Positions 11,935 to 24,509 of a DNA stretch of 64,000 bases are shown one piece after another. A program made the position numbers and the translations under genes. The notes below the pieces were generated by a model that did no database searches, was not told the DNA's origin, and saw only the letters and a program-made list of their open reading frames with translations. Within the stretch, counting starts at the first letter, position 1; every line of letters starts with the position of its first letter. The DNA is from Scatophagus argus (Eukaryota; Chordata; Actinopteri; Scatophagidae): contig NC_058499.1 in NCBI RefSeq assembly GCF_020382885.2, forward strand, positions 15,237,872-15,301,871, read 5' to 3'.

Positions 11935-13712
11935 TTTGTCTGTGTTTCCTTGCGTTGTGAGGAGTTTGTGTATTTCATTTTTTTAATTGGCAGAGTTTCA
12001 AAACGAGGTTTCACGGAAGAGTTTCTCATGTACAGCACCTTGGCGAAACAGGGGACAGTTGTGACGTCGTGTGCCTTTTGCACTTATGCTAGATGAATCA
12101 GTCTAAATGATTATCGAGTGATCGACATTAATACACGGCTATGTTGTGCTGGAGATAATTTTTTATCCTCTTTGATAAAATATTTTGAAATGGCAGCATT
12201 GGTGCCAAAACTTTGAGTAAGACAACAGCGTGCGCAAGCCCCCAATCAGCGAGTCTGTTTGGATGTATGAAGTTGCAACTGACCTCTGCCAAGGTTAAGA
12301 GCTTGGCTGACTCTGACTGTAAATATTATTACCTGGAGGACGGTCTGATTCATGAACATGTAAATGTGCACTAAACGGGCCTATAAAAGAAGTGCTCTGC
12401 CACAGTATACCTCATCCCCAACTTTGCATGGGGTACGCTGACTGGGAGGCACATTACTGTCCCTCCTGAGTGAATTGTAGCCCCCCCCCATCTCCATCAT
12501 TACCAGCACATACAAAAAAAAAATCTGCTACTTTCTCCAATTACACTTTGATAATAATAACATCATGGGAGAGGTATTACGCCTGACTGCCCTCAACTCA
12601 TTTAACAGATCTGAGTTTACTCTGGTTTCCTTTAGTCGTTCGTCCTTGTGATGAAGAAGAGAAAAGACAGAAGAAAAACAATCACTGTAATCTGTTAGAA
12701 TGATGGAAAGAAGAAACCCTTCATTCACAAGGGACTGCTTGACCAGCATATTGTACGTTCCCCTGAGTGAAGCATTTCGGCACAGGGATGCAGTGACCTC
12801 CTGTACCTCCAGGAAACATTGTAGGATAGCACCTTATAGAGCTTTGATATTGAATGTACCTGTATTTTCCCAGCTGTTAAAGTTTGTATGTAGGAGGATC
12901 TTTACTCTTTGAGATGTAAAGTGCACTTTTTTCTGCTTTTACTCCCCGTCAACAGTCACCTCATCACTTTAAAAAGTCTAGCACTGTAGCTCTCCTTGAA
13001 CCTTTTCATTGTGTTGAGTTGTTTTGAAATAAAAATATGACTTCATTTCAGAGGACAGGGCAGAGACACCACATGCTTTACGATAATTTCATGCAGTAAA
13101 CAGTGATTAAGTAATCGTTTTAACAAAACAGCCTATTTTTAGATCTTTCAGGGCAAAATGATTTAAATCATAATCAGATTTAGAAACCCTGCGCCCCACT
13201 ACACGCCAGACTATTCCCCAATTCTGTGTTATATGCTATCATTATGTAAAACCTTGTTTTTCAAATATTTGACAAAGGTTGGAAATGAGCTGTGGTCATA
13301 TGACCATCAGTTAGGATCACTGCGGTTTTAGGAACTTCCTTTTGGCCTGTTTTCTAAGAGATTAATTCCTGCAAGTGTAGTGTTGTTCAGCTTTTCTTTT
13401 TTAAAGTTACACATGTGACTGAATAAACTGATGATTTTAATTGTATTTTGCATACATGATATTGCTTTCGTAGTTTTCTTCAGCTGGTTTTGCCTCAAAT
13501 CTATTATCAGCTGTTATATAAAGTGGCATGTGTGTCTGTAAATAGATTTTTTGTGAATATACCATGAAGTATACATGTCTATGTCAATGTTGTAGAAGTC
13601 TATGGATTTTTATTTTGAGCAACTGTTGCACATTTCGTTAATGCTTTACACATATGCTATTCTAAATTATTGCTGATGAGTTGTAAAATAAATATCAAAA
13701 CTACACTCTGCG
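11935..13712 (+). other. bhlhe41: bhlhe41 3' UTR (presumed)
   Basis: About 1.75 kb of AT-rich non-coding sequence from the stop codon to the last good AATAAA. It holds two further AATAAA hexamers (13028 and 13422), which could give alternative ends. No other gene is seen in it. Confidence 0.6.
13687..13692 (+). terminator. bhlhe41: bhlhe41 polyadenylation signal
   Basis: AATAAA followed after about 15-25 bases by a T-rich element; the most distal of three hexamers after the stop. A long AT-rich 3' UTR is typical for this unstable transcript. Confidence 0.55.
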
Positions 13713-16535
13713 GGCTTCTTCTTCTTTAACACAAATTCTGCTCCAATACCTACACCTGTAATATTTAGGTCACAGGGAACAATACACACTGTATTATGCA
13801 TGTACAAGACAAAGCATAGAGTACAGTATTACTATAACAATACTGCAAGTCCAGCCCGAAGAAATGTGTTGTTACTAAGACTCTAATCAGCTGACAGGTC
13901 ACAGCAGAGGAATGTACAGTAAGCTGAGGCTTTAAACAAATGTCATGTGATAAAAGGATGATGAAGTGAGATTACCGTCAGTCTGTACAGCCTGATGAAA
14001 AACAAGGGGCCTCCTCGCAACCTGTCAGAACCTTTAAGCAAGATCAAATCCACCCTTTCTTGTTGCCATTAACTGGCTTACTGTAATATTATTTCAATCT
14101 TTATGAATAATTTCATGAGTCCTGAAACTCCAGCGTCTAACTTTACACCTTCTAGTAATCCTGGCTACACCAAAGTCAAATTTAAGTGCTTTAAGGTTCG
14201 TTAAGATCATGCATGCAGGGTGCAAATTCACCATGCAGTGATGGACCAAGGCCTCCAATTCCACTCCAAATTTTACTTTTTATTTTTCACCTCAGGATAC
14301 AGCAAAGTTCTGTCTGTATCTTCATACACCAGTGGAGAGAAACTTTAAAAGTTTATGCAAATGTATCTTTAACTTTATTTTACCAGTTACAACTTAGAAA
14401 CCTCCTTGTTCATTAATTGAAGGAAAATGCATTTCATACAACACTTTCATCATGTCACCTTTCAGTGGGGAAAAAAGTGGTCTTCCCTCCCAGTCATGAA
14501 GTCTCCACGTTCCTGCCATTACTGGGTAAAAGACTCCATCTACTGGTGAAAAGATTGAAAAACACGTACTGCACATACTGTATGATACAGTACGACTTCC
14601 CTCTGGTGTACACCCACAGGCAAATAGTGACAAACAGTTACCACGAGCACCTGTTGTGAACAGATCTCATTTTGTCAGACGGTTTATTGAGTCATGCAAT
14701 CCATGTCATATCAGCAGCCACTTCAGCCATACATCCCTTAACACTTTGCAGTATATTAAGGCAGGGAAAAAATAAAAAAAACAGGTTATGTACAGTCGAC
14801 ATCTTACAGTTCTCTAGAACACATACAGCTGTAAACAGTGACCACAGCTACGTCTTATCCCAGGGTGAAAATGCACACAAGGGTTTTTTGTTTTTTTTAA
14901 AGGGAAATATCTGTTTGTATGTGAAGCTTAAACAGCTCTCTCCTTTAACAGAAAAGCAGAGAGACACACTGTAGTGCTGCTGTGCTTTGTTTGGGACTTC
15001 TCATGTCATCCTTCATCATCCTACACTGGTAGTGCTGCATGGTGAGATAAATCAGATTACATGTGAATGCATTTTACAGCACATGGGATTACGGTGACAA
15101 TAACACGGTAGCAAAGTGAAAAACACTATCAATGACGTTCTTTCCGTTGGCATTTCTACAAAATACTGACAGATAAAATGTAATTATAGTATCCTATTTG
15201 TCGCTGCGCTATCCCTCTGCGCAGCAATGTGGCACTAATGCATCTAGCAACATCTGATCTAAAATGACTACGATCGTTGCTTCAATGTCTCTACTGAAGC
15301 TTCACTGTGTACATTATTTTAATACAACAACAGTGGAATGAATATAAGGCACTTTGATGTGAGTAGCAGCTCAACTACAACCTAAGAGAGGATTCATACC
15401 TTGGCTATTGTGACTCTGCACGCACACGCACGCACGCACATACACACACATTCTGTTGTTTTGTCACGTGTTATTACATGCCACCACTTTTAGACTCAAC
15501 TAACTGATGTACTGTACTGTGGGTGCTGTGCACATCCAGATATGGCTATATTAACAACACAATCATGCAACAAGACCTGCTCATCTTTGGGCACCGATCC
15601 TTACAGAAAAACAAGCATAATACATTTGGCAAAAATATACTGTGTAGACATCTTAACAACAAAAACAGAAAATCAGCTTGGGAGGATTATCAACTGGTTC
15701 ATTATGCAGATATTACTGCAGAAACGAGGGCACTCAATTTTTATAACTGTGAATGCACAGCTTTGTAATAAAATATAATAATTCACTACATAAAGCTGGA
15801 AAGTAAGAAAACATACTTACAGTAAGCCATCATTTTGGTACATACAGACTGTAATATTCTTCATAACAAAACTATTAATCATTTGTGCATAGTTTTAACA
15901 TGAACAGACAATCAGAGCTACAGGAATAAATTCTGATATGCAAAGTAACAGATTCTACATAGTTCTGCTAGAGACACAAGTGGATCCTTCATTACTTATA
16001 TAAGAACCAGTCACTATGCTGGGTAAAATGTATTCACGGCAGAAATTACACACGATTCTAAGAGATTTAGTTCATAGGCTCACATACCAAGATTTTCAAG
16101 AATACTGTTCAAAAGGCAATTCTGAATTATGATGCTAGTGGGAAAAACAATACAAACCATTCAGCAGGTACTAAAGTGTGAGCGTAATAGTACATTGAGT
16201 GGATATGCTCATAAAGGAAGTCCACAAGTGCCTGATGTTTAGAGAGAGTCCCAATATGTTCAGGGACTTTGCACCAAGACATGTGCTGCTGCTGCTGTCG
16301 AACTTTTGTCTTCTAATCTTTCATCCCACCAAGTGCTCCAAGACTTCCATTTAAAACATCAACATGGTTCCTTCATTATTTGAGTCTTCACTCTCAAGGC
16401 TGCCTTCATGCAGTTGAGAAAACAGTGCATAGTAGTGTGCTACTGAGGTATTGTGTACAAAGATATCCACTTACAAAGGTGTGAAACGGGCTCCACGAGG
16501 GACACAAGATGTGTTTCCCCCAAAGCATCAACGTC
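13713..16535. other. Convergent bhlhe41 / rassf8 3' region
   Basis: It contains the presumed rassf8 3' UTR on the minus strand (16535 down to about 14.67 kb) and, beyond that, roughly 1 kb in which I see no feature. A degenerate CA/CGCA tract lies at 15421-15450. Confidence 0.5.
14683..14688 (-). terminator. rassf8: Candidate rassf8 polyadenylation signal
   Basis: TTTATT on the plus strand (AATAAA on the minus strand), 1.85 kb beyond the rassf8 stop codon. Other hexamers are present, so this is the best guess for the gene end. Confidence 0.35.
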
Positions 16536-16657
16536 TCACACGTAGATCCCCTCCGGGTTCAGGCCAGAGCTGAGGGGACTGTGGAGGACCCGGAGGTGAC
16601 TGGACATTGGGTGTGATGACACCGGACGCTTCAGGGAGCCAGTCAGGGGAACTAAAT
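16536..16657 (-). CDS. rassf8: rassf8 coding exon 5 (terminal)
   Basis: 122 bp after acceptor CATTTTCAG. It encodes [13 protein letters not shown] to [11 protein letters not shown] and stop TGA at 16538-16536, matching the human C-terminus. Confidence 0.92.
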
Positions 16658-17795
16658 CTGAAAATGTAAACCCATGAACAAAACAAATTTAGGCTTAAAA
16701 GATAGTCAGATTTTCACCCAAGTTTTTCCAATCATTGATTATTTTTATTCTATGGAAACTGGTCATAAATACCAACAAATTACCTGACTGAAAAAAATAC
16801 AAAGCCCTGCTTATGCTACATGATGTTTCTGCTATGGAGCCACCAGGGGGCAGAACTGAGCCGTGCAGAGAATCTTCAGATGCAGTGAATTTTACAGCCA
16901 GTCACAAAAGTGCGAGCTGATTTTACACACATGAACTGAAAGGTTACTTGAAGGACAAGAACACTCAATTCATTATGCTTCATGGCTGAAATGCGTTACC
17001 AGTGAATTTAAAAAGAGAACGACCCAATGATGAAGAGCAGGTCACAAAATCAGACAAGAATCTGGGCTCTTAGCTCTTCTATTTTCTAAAATGCAAGTCA
17101 AACTTTAAATTCAACATAGGACATTTAAAAATTAAAAATGTGAATTAAAAAAAAATTAATTAGATTAAGAATTAATTAGCAGATGTTGAGGCAGTGGGCA
17201 GACTAAAATTGTTATGCTTTATTTCATTTGGGTTCATACATTCATTTCTATGCTTGCAGGATCATCCTTTAAATGTAGACATTTTGATTTCAGCCAAGAA
17301 ACATTTTTTGACAAGGTGGATATCCATCTCTTTGCTTCAAAGCTTTATTGTTTTTTTTGTCTTTTTTTTTACAGGCTGGAGGTTATGTTCTGGGTGAAAA
17401 CATGCAATTCATAGCTAACGTAGTCTAACCTCAAACTTCCTGGAAGTCAATCTTAATTGCTGTATGTCTAATCAGCTTTCATAACCAGCTGAAGACAGCT
17501 TCTGTCTGACAGATCTCCTATTGGTGGCTGCTCTTTATGTTTATGTAGCAGTTCTCTGCTAGTTTCCTGTAGGCTGACAGTGGAGCTTTGGTCCACTAAG
17601 CCCATCACTGAAACTGCTGAGCATGTGATAGAAGGACAGCATGATGAAAGGAGTGAAGGACAGACTGAATAGCAGGGTGGGTGAATGACGGCACTTCTGC
17701 CCATATACAGCCAGCTGTTGGCATGGAGACTATGGAACCACTGGAGTGGGTAAAAACTCATACTGTACTCTCCACTACCCCCGCCCACTGCCAGT

Positions 17796-17851
<56 letters not shown>

Positions 17852-20800
17852 GAGTCATTTTTTTTCTCAGCAGGCTGTCAAGACATGAGGTGGAAAAATA
17901 ATAACTGCCTTGATGAAACAGAATGACTTCACTAATGCACAGACGGACTCAAACTGCACTTCACGCACTTCACTAAAGTAAATTACATATCTCCTGTGTG
18001 AGTGGCAACATTTATCCTCACAGCATGCACCCTCAAATATGATGAACTCATTTCCCATCTTGGGTCAGACAGTTCAGCTCAGTTAGACTTACCGGACCCC
18101 ATGTCTCACTGACTACATGCAGTACCTACAAGCTCAGTTGCCTTATGAGCAAGAGATACCTGTGCATACATGACATTGTATGTGCCTGTGCCATTGTATC
18201 TGAAGCTCATTCTGAGGAATGAGTTAAATCTTTAAAAGATATTCCTCAAGAAAATCCACCCATTCAGTGTCTTTGACAAAATTATATAATTACCTATACT
18301 GTGACTGTGGTGAGTACTTTCATCCTCACTGGGTTCAGCTGGCAGCACTGTGACCTTGGTGCCGGTCTGCTTGATGAACTGCTGCAGGTTAACCTGCCGC
18401 AGCTCCTTGGTCAGCTGCTCCAGCTCGTGCTGCATGTCCTTCAATGAAACAGCATGAGCATGTGATTCTTCAGGAAACATCAGTACGTTACTAGCAGCTT
18501 GAAACCGACTTTGACAGGACCAGAATATATGGGACTGTGTTGGAGTGTTTTGTTTTGTTTTGTCCAGACAATACTTTGTCCTATTTTCCAATAGGATGAA
18601 AACATATTAAAATGATCATAGTGTATTTATTATCATTTAGTTCAACCAACTGACTTCACCAAATTTTAAATGGTAATGTACGTGAGAAACTACTTACTTG
18701 TAGTCCTGACTAAAATACAGAGCAATGAATCAAAGTCGATTTGATTTTAATCTATTTGTCACAATGAAAATTGACTTGGAGTTTGAATAATAAAAACACA
18801 CACCTGAACGTATCCCATTTTGTGTGAGCAAGCAAAGCAGACACAAACTTCCAAAAACTGTGAGCATTGTTTGACCAAACAAGCATTCTTATTAACTAAT
18901 TTTTGTAATACGCTCGTTTTGAAACCAACTGATACTTAAAAGAGCACTCTACCAATTTAGATGTTTTTTTTTTTTTAATTCCACACATTCCACTTCCCTG
19001 TCAAAACCAGGCGCATTAGCCACAATGCATCTCTGACAGTTATGCTACTAGGAGCCTCAAACAGAGATGAAGCGCGGGCCACAGAGGCACGGTAAACACA
19101 CTTCTTCTTCTTCCAGATTTTTTTTAATTAATAAAAATAATAGTCTTCATGTCTAATTGAAGCTGACCTCAGGTAATTTATCAGATTTCGCTCCCCCTGG
19201 AGTCACAGAAGGCTTTATACAACACTTTTCTTCCGAAGAGCTGTGAACAGACTTTGATGTGTAAAGCGACACATCAAACTGGCTGGGATTCAGCATCAAA
19301 CTGAGGGCTGACTGACATGAACAGATGCTTAAATGCTGTGTTGATTGATGTGTCCTTTATCATTACATAAAAAAAGCCTAATCAAATCCATGCATATCTC
19401 TTACCTGCAGTTTCTTGCTGCTTTGTCCAAGTGACCTGTCCACAGCTCTGCAGCTACTCTCCAGCTGGACAGCCTGTCTCTCCTGGGCTTTCAGTTCTGC
19501 TTTGACCCTGAGGAGCTGAGCCCGAGCCTCTGCCTCACTGACCCACTGGGTCTCCTGCCGCTCCCTCTGCAGACGCTCCTCTTCCAGGCCTGCCTCGACA
19601 CTCTGCCGACACAAAAAGACAAACAAATATGGAAAAACAAAGAAACCACATACTACCACACACAAAACATCACTACAAACACTGTTAATAGCTCCACAAC
19701 TGGGATGAAAAAGAACTAAGTATTCTTATTTACAGCTGGTTATTTTGCCCTATCCTGAAAATCTCCCAAACATAGCACACCTGTACCATTGCCAGCTTTT
19801 CTTCAATGTCCAGTTCGCAGCCCTGTAGGCGTCCTCGTAGCTCCAGCAGTCTTTCCTCCAGCTGTCTCTCACTCTCTAGCTCAATCTGCAGCTCAGTGGC
19901 CCAAAACTCCTCCTCTTCCATCTCCACCTCGTTCTTCCTCAGATGCTTCTCCAGCCTCAGGATCTCCTCTATCAGCCCTCCTCCTCCTTCACCTGAATCA
20001 CCAAGGCATCCTCCACCTCGCCCCCCTCGTCCTTCAGCCCAGGATTGAAGCTCAGCCTCATAGGCCTCCAGCTTTTTTTCCAGTACATTGAGAGTCTCTC
20101 TCTGCAGACCGACCAGTCTGACCAAATCTTCCATGCGACAGGCCCACAGGCCAGGAGATGCTGTCCCGATGGCTGGTCCTGCATGGTGGTGATTTCCACT
20201 GTTTCCCAGTAGAAGTCTTCGTTTAGCCTCAGTCTCACCGATTCGGCCTCCACTAAGTATATCCCTAAGGCCTCTGGGTGCTCCGGTGAACGTGAGAGAC
20301 TTGCGACGTGGTTCGCGGCGGCGCAGGGAGCGATCGTTGGGATGACGGAGTTTTGCAAGGGGAGGGAGGCTCTGTCGGTGCAGTCCACGTTCAGGTCCCC
20401 TGAGAGGAGGTCCTTCTGAGGGGGGTCGTTCAGTTAGGGAGGGGCCTGTGCGATGCAGGATCAGCTGGACGTCACCAGCATACTGGCCCCAGGTGTTCAG
20501 TGAAGCCACAGGGCTCTCATGAGGGGCGAGGTGACGCTCAGTGTCCCGCCATTTTTCAACAAGAGTGTATCTCCCAGTGCGACCTGTAAACAACACAACA
20601 CAACATGACTTGTAACAGGTTCTTATGCTGTTAGATGATGTGGGCCTTTATTTAAAGCTTCTCTTTTAGCAATTTTTACAACAAAAGGGGAAAGAAGGTT
20701 GGTCAAAAATGTACACATTTAACAGACGCAACGCAATGTTATCATCCTATTGGAGTCATGTTTCTGGCCAGTTATCAGGTGACATAACACAAATTTCAGC

Positions 20801-22092
20801 CAGATTGCGTGAGTGTGATTTCTGCAAAGAGGGAAACAGCTCGCACTGGTTTTATCAGTGAGATGAGAGCCTCAAGTCTCAACTGTCCAGTAAAAACGCA
20901 GGCTGAAAAGCTGCACTTTCACATTATATTTAATATTTATAAAAACAAAGTGCTTAATGCTATTTAGAGAAAACGTACCCAACAGCAGTGCTGACAGATT
21001 TACTTATAAAAGTGCTAACACTGATGTCTGATCACTTAAAAGTGGTGCGTATGTTTTTAATAGAAGAAAGGCAGAGGAGGGGGCTCAGAAGTGCTGCTTT
21101 CTCAGTTTGGCAGGGGACTGAGGGATGAGTCAGACTTTCCCTCCTCCAACCCTGCGCTTTGTGGGAAGTGATGTCAATACAGCCTGTTCAAGTACCCCCC
21201 GTTCCTGAAGGAGCCATATGGGAAAGGGGTGGGGGCGATGAAACCCTCTGACTATGACCCACTGTATCTCAGCAGGAGCTTTACATGTAAGGATTTGTTT
21301 ACTTCATCAGGACGTTGATTCAGGTAACAAAAGGCAATTTGGCATTTTGTAGATCCTTATAGTGAGATTACAGCAGTGTGTTGATAAATGCTGAATGATA
21401 CATTTGATGAAAAGTCTTCAGCTCTTTTGTACTTTTAAATTTATCAAAGTGTGAAGGAAACTGTTAAAGTTTACAACGAACGTGAAGACCACGTTAACCG
21501 AAAAAGAACTTGTGAGTCATTAAATGGGAGACATTTTTAGATTAGCCATCTGTCCTCTTGAACAAACAACTTTGAGATGGATTTGCAGCTAACATGGGAA
21601 CGTTATTTTGAAGCAGACTCTGCCCAGACTCTGTTGGGCAGTGCACAGAAGATTAGCATTAGCATACGAGAGCTATAAATTATGACAACAGCCTGGATTG
21701 TCTCCACCCTTTTCTAACCAAATGCATTGCCTGAATTTCATCAGAACCAACACAACAGAATACAATCCTCAGGTCCACATGCATGCATATACTGAGCAAA
21801 AAACATTACTGCAGACTACAGATGTTTGCTAAAATCTATTAAATGGTCAGTTAGATGATCATACAAAGTGATGAGTTGCATTGAATCACTTGGGTATGTG
21901 CTTAATGGAGATTTGACTGCATGAAGAAGTCAAAAACACAACTAAGTAGAACGTTTTATCAGCTCTTCTTCAGTATTATTTTATTTTACCTATAGCCTGT
22001 GCCAGGGCAATCACCACTTCCTGGCAGGTGGTTGCCTCAGTGACCCCACAGACAACCCTCTGAACTCCATCTACCCAGACCTTGAGCTCCAT
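16536..22092 (-). CDS. rassf8: Ras association domain family protein 8, five coding exons
   Basis: RASSF8 is an N-terminal-RA RASSF protein linked in mammals and flies to adherens junctions and to growth restraint. Joining minus-strand 22092-21990, 20583-19781, 19602-19405, 18438-18294 and 16657-16536 gives 456 residues (human 419). The RA domain occupies about residues 1-80, starting [19 protein letters not shown]. The family blocks [12 protein letters not shown] and [13 protein letters not shown] follow. Residues about 183-415 are coiled coil, including [15 protein letters not shown] and [16 protein letters not shown]. The protein ends with the family C-terminus [10 protein letters not shown] glycine-rich insert at residues 219-237, absent from human, splits the coiled coil. 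The initiator codon gives the exact family N-terminus. Upstream, a strong acceptor at 22192-22193 indicates a spliced 5' UTR. Confidence 0.95.
16840..16853 (+). promoter_or_regulatory. CTCF-like motif in rassf8 last intron
   Basis: CCACCAGGGGGCAG agrees with the vertebrate CTCF core consensus at every strongly constrained position I know. It sits about 180 bp upstream (in gene sense) of the terminal rassf8 exon. Occupancy cannot be inferred from sequence alone. Confidence 0.55.
17795..17848. repeat. (TC)n-(CA)n compound microsatellite
   Basis: About 12 TC units followed by about 15 CA units, in rassf8 intron 4. Confidence 0.95.
18294..18438 (-). CDS. rassf8: rassf8 coding exon 4
   Basis: 145 bp after acceptor CATTGAAG. 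It contains [19 protein letters not shown] and [12 protein letters not shown], nearly identical to the human protein. Donor GTAATT. Confidence 0.93.
19405..19602 (-). CDS. rassf8: rassf8 coding exon 3
   Basis: 198 bp (66 codons, phase 0 at both ends) after acceptor GTCGGCAG. Coiled-coil segment [16 protein letters not shown] to [12 protein letters not shown]. Donor GTAAGA. Confidence 0.93.
19781..20583 (-). CDS. rassf8: rassf8 coding exon 2
   Basis: 803 bp after acceptor TTGTTTACAG. It encodes the second half of the RA domain ([19 protein letters not shown]), the basic linker, the glycine-rich insert and the first part of the coiled coil. Donor GTGTGC. Confidence 0.95.
20584..21989 (-). other. 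rassf8: rassf8 intron 1 (between coding exons 1 and 2)
   Basis: 1.4 kb. It contains a GC-richer block at about 21.06-21.30 kb with an AP-1 site (ATGAGTCA at 21125-21132). That block could be an internal promoter or enhancer; nothing coding is seen. Introns 2 to 4 also hold no other gene. Confidence 0.5.
21990..22092 (-). CDS. rassf8: rassf8 coding exon 1
   Basis: 103 bp from ATG 22092-22090, ending in ALAQAI plus one base before donor GTAAAA. It holds the first half of the RA domain. Confidence 0.95.
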
Positions 22093-22191
22093 GTTGGGTC
22101 AGAAACAAGGGAGCCGGCTGTGATGTGTTGGCCCCGACATTACTGAAGGCTCCAGTGGTGGAGGTCAGCTGAAACCCCTCCGGCTACTTCA
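22093..22191 (-). other. rassf8: rassf8 5' UTR portion of the first coding exon
   Basis: Upstream of the ATG, a long pyrimidine tract ends in CTTCCTCCCAG at 22202-22192, an excellent splice acceptor. The coding exon therefore probably starts at 22191 and is joined to one or more untranslated exons further upstream, possibly near 27.3-27.6 kb. Confidence 0.55.
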
Positions 22192-23669
22192 CTGGGAGGA
22201 AGCACAAGGGAAAACAGGAAGCAGTTAGTCAGGATGTGCTCAAGGCTACAATTATAACACTCAGTCTCCTTTAAAGGATAAAGTCTGACCAGACACAAAA
22301 AGTTCCACTTGCGGTAATACCTACTAACAGGAGTAGTCAAATAAAGAGAAAATAAAAAAGGTACAGTCAAGCTCTTTCAGCCTGGTAGGATAGTCCAGTT
22401 GAGAATGGACTCATACTGCAAGGCATGCCAGGACCAGCTGGCCATAACGCTGTTGTTTTGTTCTTCTCTATGAATAGGTACATGCCTGTTGGGGGTGCAG
22501 GAAAAGTCTGCCAGCAGACATACCCAAGTGCAGTTCCTGCTTTTGTACAGAGAATTTCATGAAGGAAGACAGAGCAGGAAGACTGGCTCAGTTATACAGA
22601 GGACAAGAACAAAGATGGCAACAGAGAGGGGAATGAAAATGTAATTAAAAAGAAAGAAAAGGGAGAGCCAGAAGAATCACAACACGAGGGAATTTTGTTT
22701 TTGATGTCACCATTATTTCCACTGTTCTGTAACAGTTATGGCCTGTATTGTGCATTGACTATTCCCTGTTCACTCACTACTGACTGACTGCTGATGCAAG
22801 TTATAGATCAAAATTAGCTATGTAAACTGGTTACCGTGCTACCAGACTTACAAAGCACACATTAATAATGTAAATATTAACACTGACATGACACAGTATG
22901 CGAAAAGCCCATCTAGGGGGATGGATCCTTCAAAAGGTTTTTCAAGGACAGTGTATTAGGGGAGAATGAAAGGCATCTCCCCAGATCTGTATCACTCTCC
23001 ACGGATTTAACCTTCACTGCACCTCCACTCCTGAGTCAAAAGGTCCTTTTGTTCGCCAACCCCCCACCAATTACACCTCCCCCAGCTCACGTATTCCCTT
23101 TCCACATTCACAAAGTCATCCACAAGAGTGCGTCCTACCCTCCACAAATTGCTTTGCTAAATATGGTAAAGACATTAGACAGTGCTGGAAGGTAACATCT
23201 GTGGCGTTAGACAAACAGACAGGCTAAGTATTACTTTCATTATTGATTATTCTATTCTTTTTTTCAGTTGACTGATTGTTTACTTACCTCCTTGCATTTG
23301 CTGCCTGAGTTTACAGTTACATCAACCAGAGAGGAGCAGCAAATCCTCACTATTGAGACAGTGAAATCAGCAAATCTTTGGCTTTTTTTTGCTGGATAAA
23401 TGATTTAAAGGATAAATACAGAATTAAAATTGTTTTTAATTTTCAGTTGATTGCCCATCTGATTTATCAGCTAATAATGTCAGGTCAACAAACAAACAAA
23501 ACAAAACCTCACACAGTTTATCACAGATGTGTGCGAGTGTGTGTTAAGTGCACAAAGTGCACTGTACGTGTCTGTACAATCTGTGCATTTATATGTCCAT
23601 GCGTGGCACTTTTGTCTGTATCCTGGCTCTTAATCACTCTGTTCCTGGCGTATTCGCAGTATCCGCATA

Positions 23670-23748
23670 TTGTGCAGCTTGTCTCATGCCAAAGAGGCAT
23701 TTCATGAGACAGAGGATGGCTTAAATTCTTGTGAATTCTATTTAAGCT
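23670..23748. repeat. 79-bp direct repeat, copy 1, with internal hairpin
   Basis: Matches 24431-24509 with a single difference (T for C within TTAAATTC[T/C]T). It contains the inverted repeat GTCTCATG...CATGAGAC separated by 14 bases, with a partly complementary GCC/GGC inside. Flanks of the two copies do not match. Confidence 0.9.
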
Positions 23749-24430
23749 TCACAGCTGGCTGGAAAGTGCTATTGTCCTTCATTCAGACGGCCCTTAAATG
23801 GTATTAAGTGCCGAAGGATGGAGTAGAACAGGAATAAAGTCACACACAAGCACACTGCAAAATTTTCCTGTAGTGACCCAAAACACTGTCACCGTTTTGT
23901 TTGACCATTTTTCCAAGGGGATTCTGAAACAGTAACGAGTGGGTCTTGATGCAAAGCAGGCAGAGTGGATCAGTTTGGGAAAAACGTTTGGACAAGCTGC
24001 GGGGGGGTGAAAGTGCCAACAGAAACCCAAAAACCAACTACCTATAACAACACTGTGTGAGAAGGATTTACAAGGACCACTACAGGGAAACATGTATAGC
24101 AGATGGGATTAACAACAGCCACAAACTTCTATGTGTTTTGATCAAAAACTTGAAATTATGTGACTCAAAGAACACAGTCTGTTTAAACCAAACAGGACCT
24201 TTGATAACAAAGAGGCTGATTCGCTGCCTGAAGAAGACTCAGCGGGGCATTTATAAATGTCACTTGCCCTGCTCTAGACTTGTAACATTCATATTCATTA
24301 ACATTAACCCAGAAAAACCAAATGATGATACGGGCACAGCGGCGTGGGGCAGGGTGCCATCCTGAGCTTTGCAAGTGCCATTCCTCTGGTCCGTCCAAGC
24401 TATGGCCTGGGGAGATGCCCGCTCCCTGAT

Positions 24431-24509
24431 TTGTGCAGCTTGTCTCATGCCAAAGAGGCATTTCATGAGACAGAGGATGGCTTAAATTCCTGTGAATTCT
24501 ATTTAAGCT
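24431..24509. repeat. 79-bp direct repeat, copy 2, with internal hairpin
   Basis: Second copy, 761 bp downstream of the first, same orientation, one mismatch. The near-identity suggests either recent duplication or strong constraint. Confidence 0.9.

Noticed and set aside
18900-19100. A stretch resembling a dispersed fish repeat (GAGCACTCTACCAATTTAG and following)
   Set aside because: I have only a vague recollection of similar repeats and found no ends or target duplication.
19789-20388. Ser/Pro-rich plus-strand and alternative minus-strand frames over rassf8 exon 2
   Set aside because: Antisense or out-of-frame shadows of the conserved rassf8 coding sequence.
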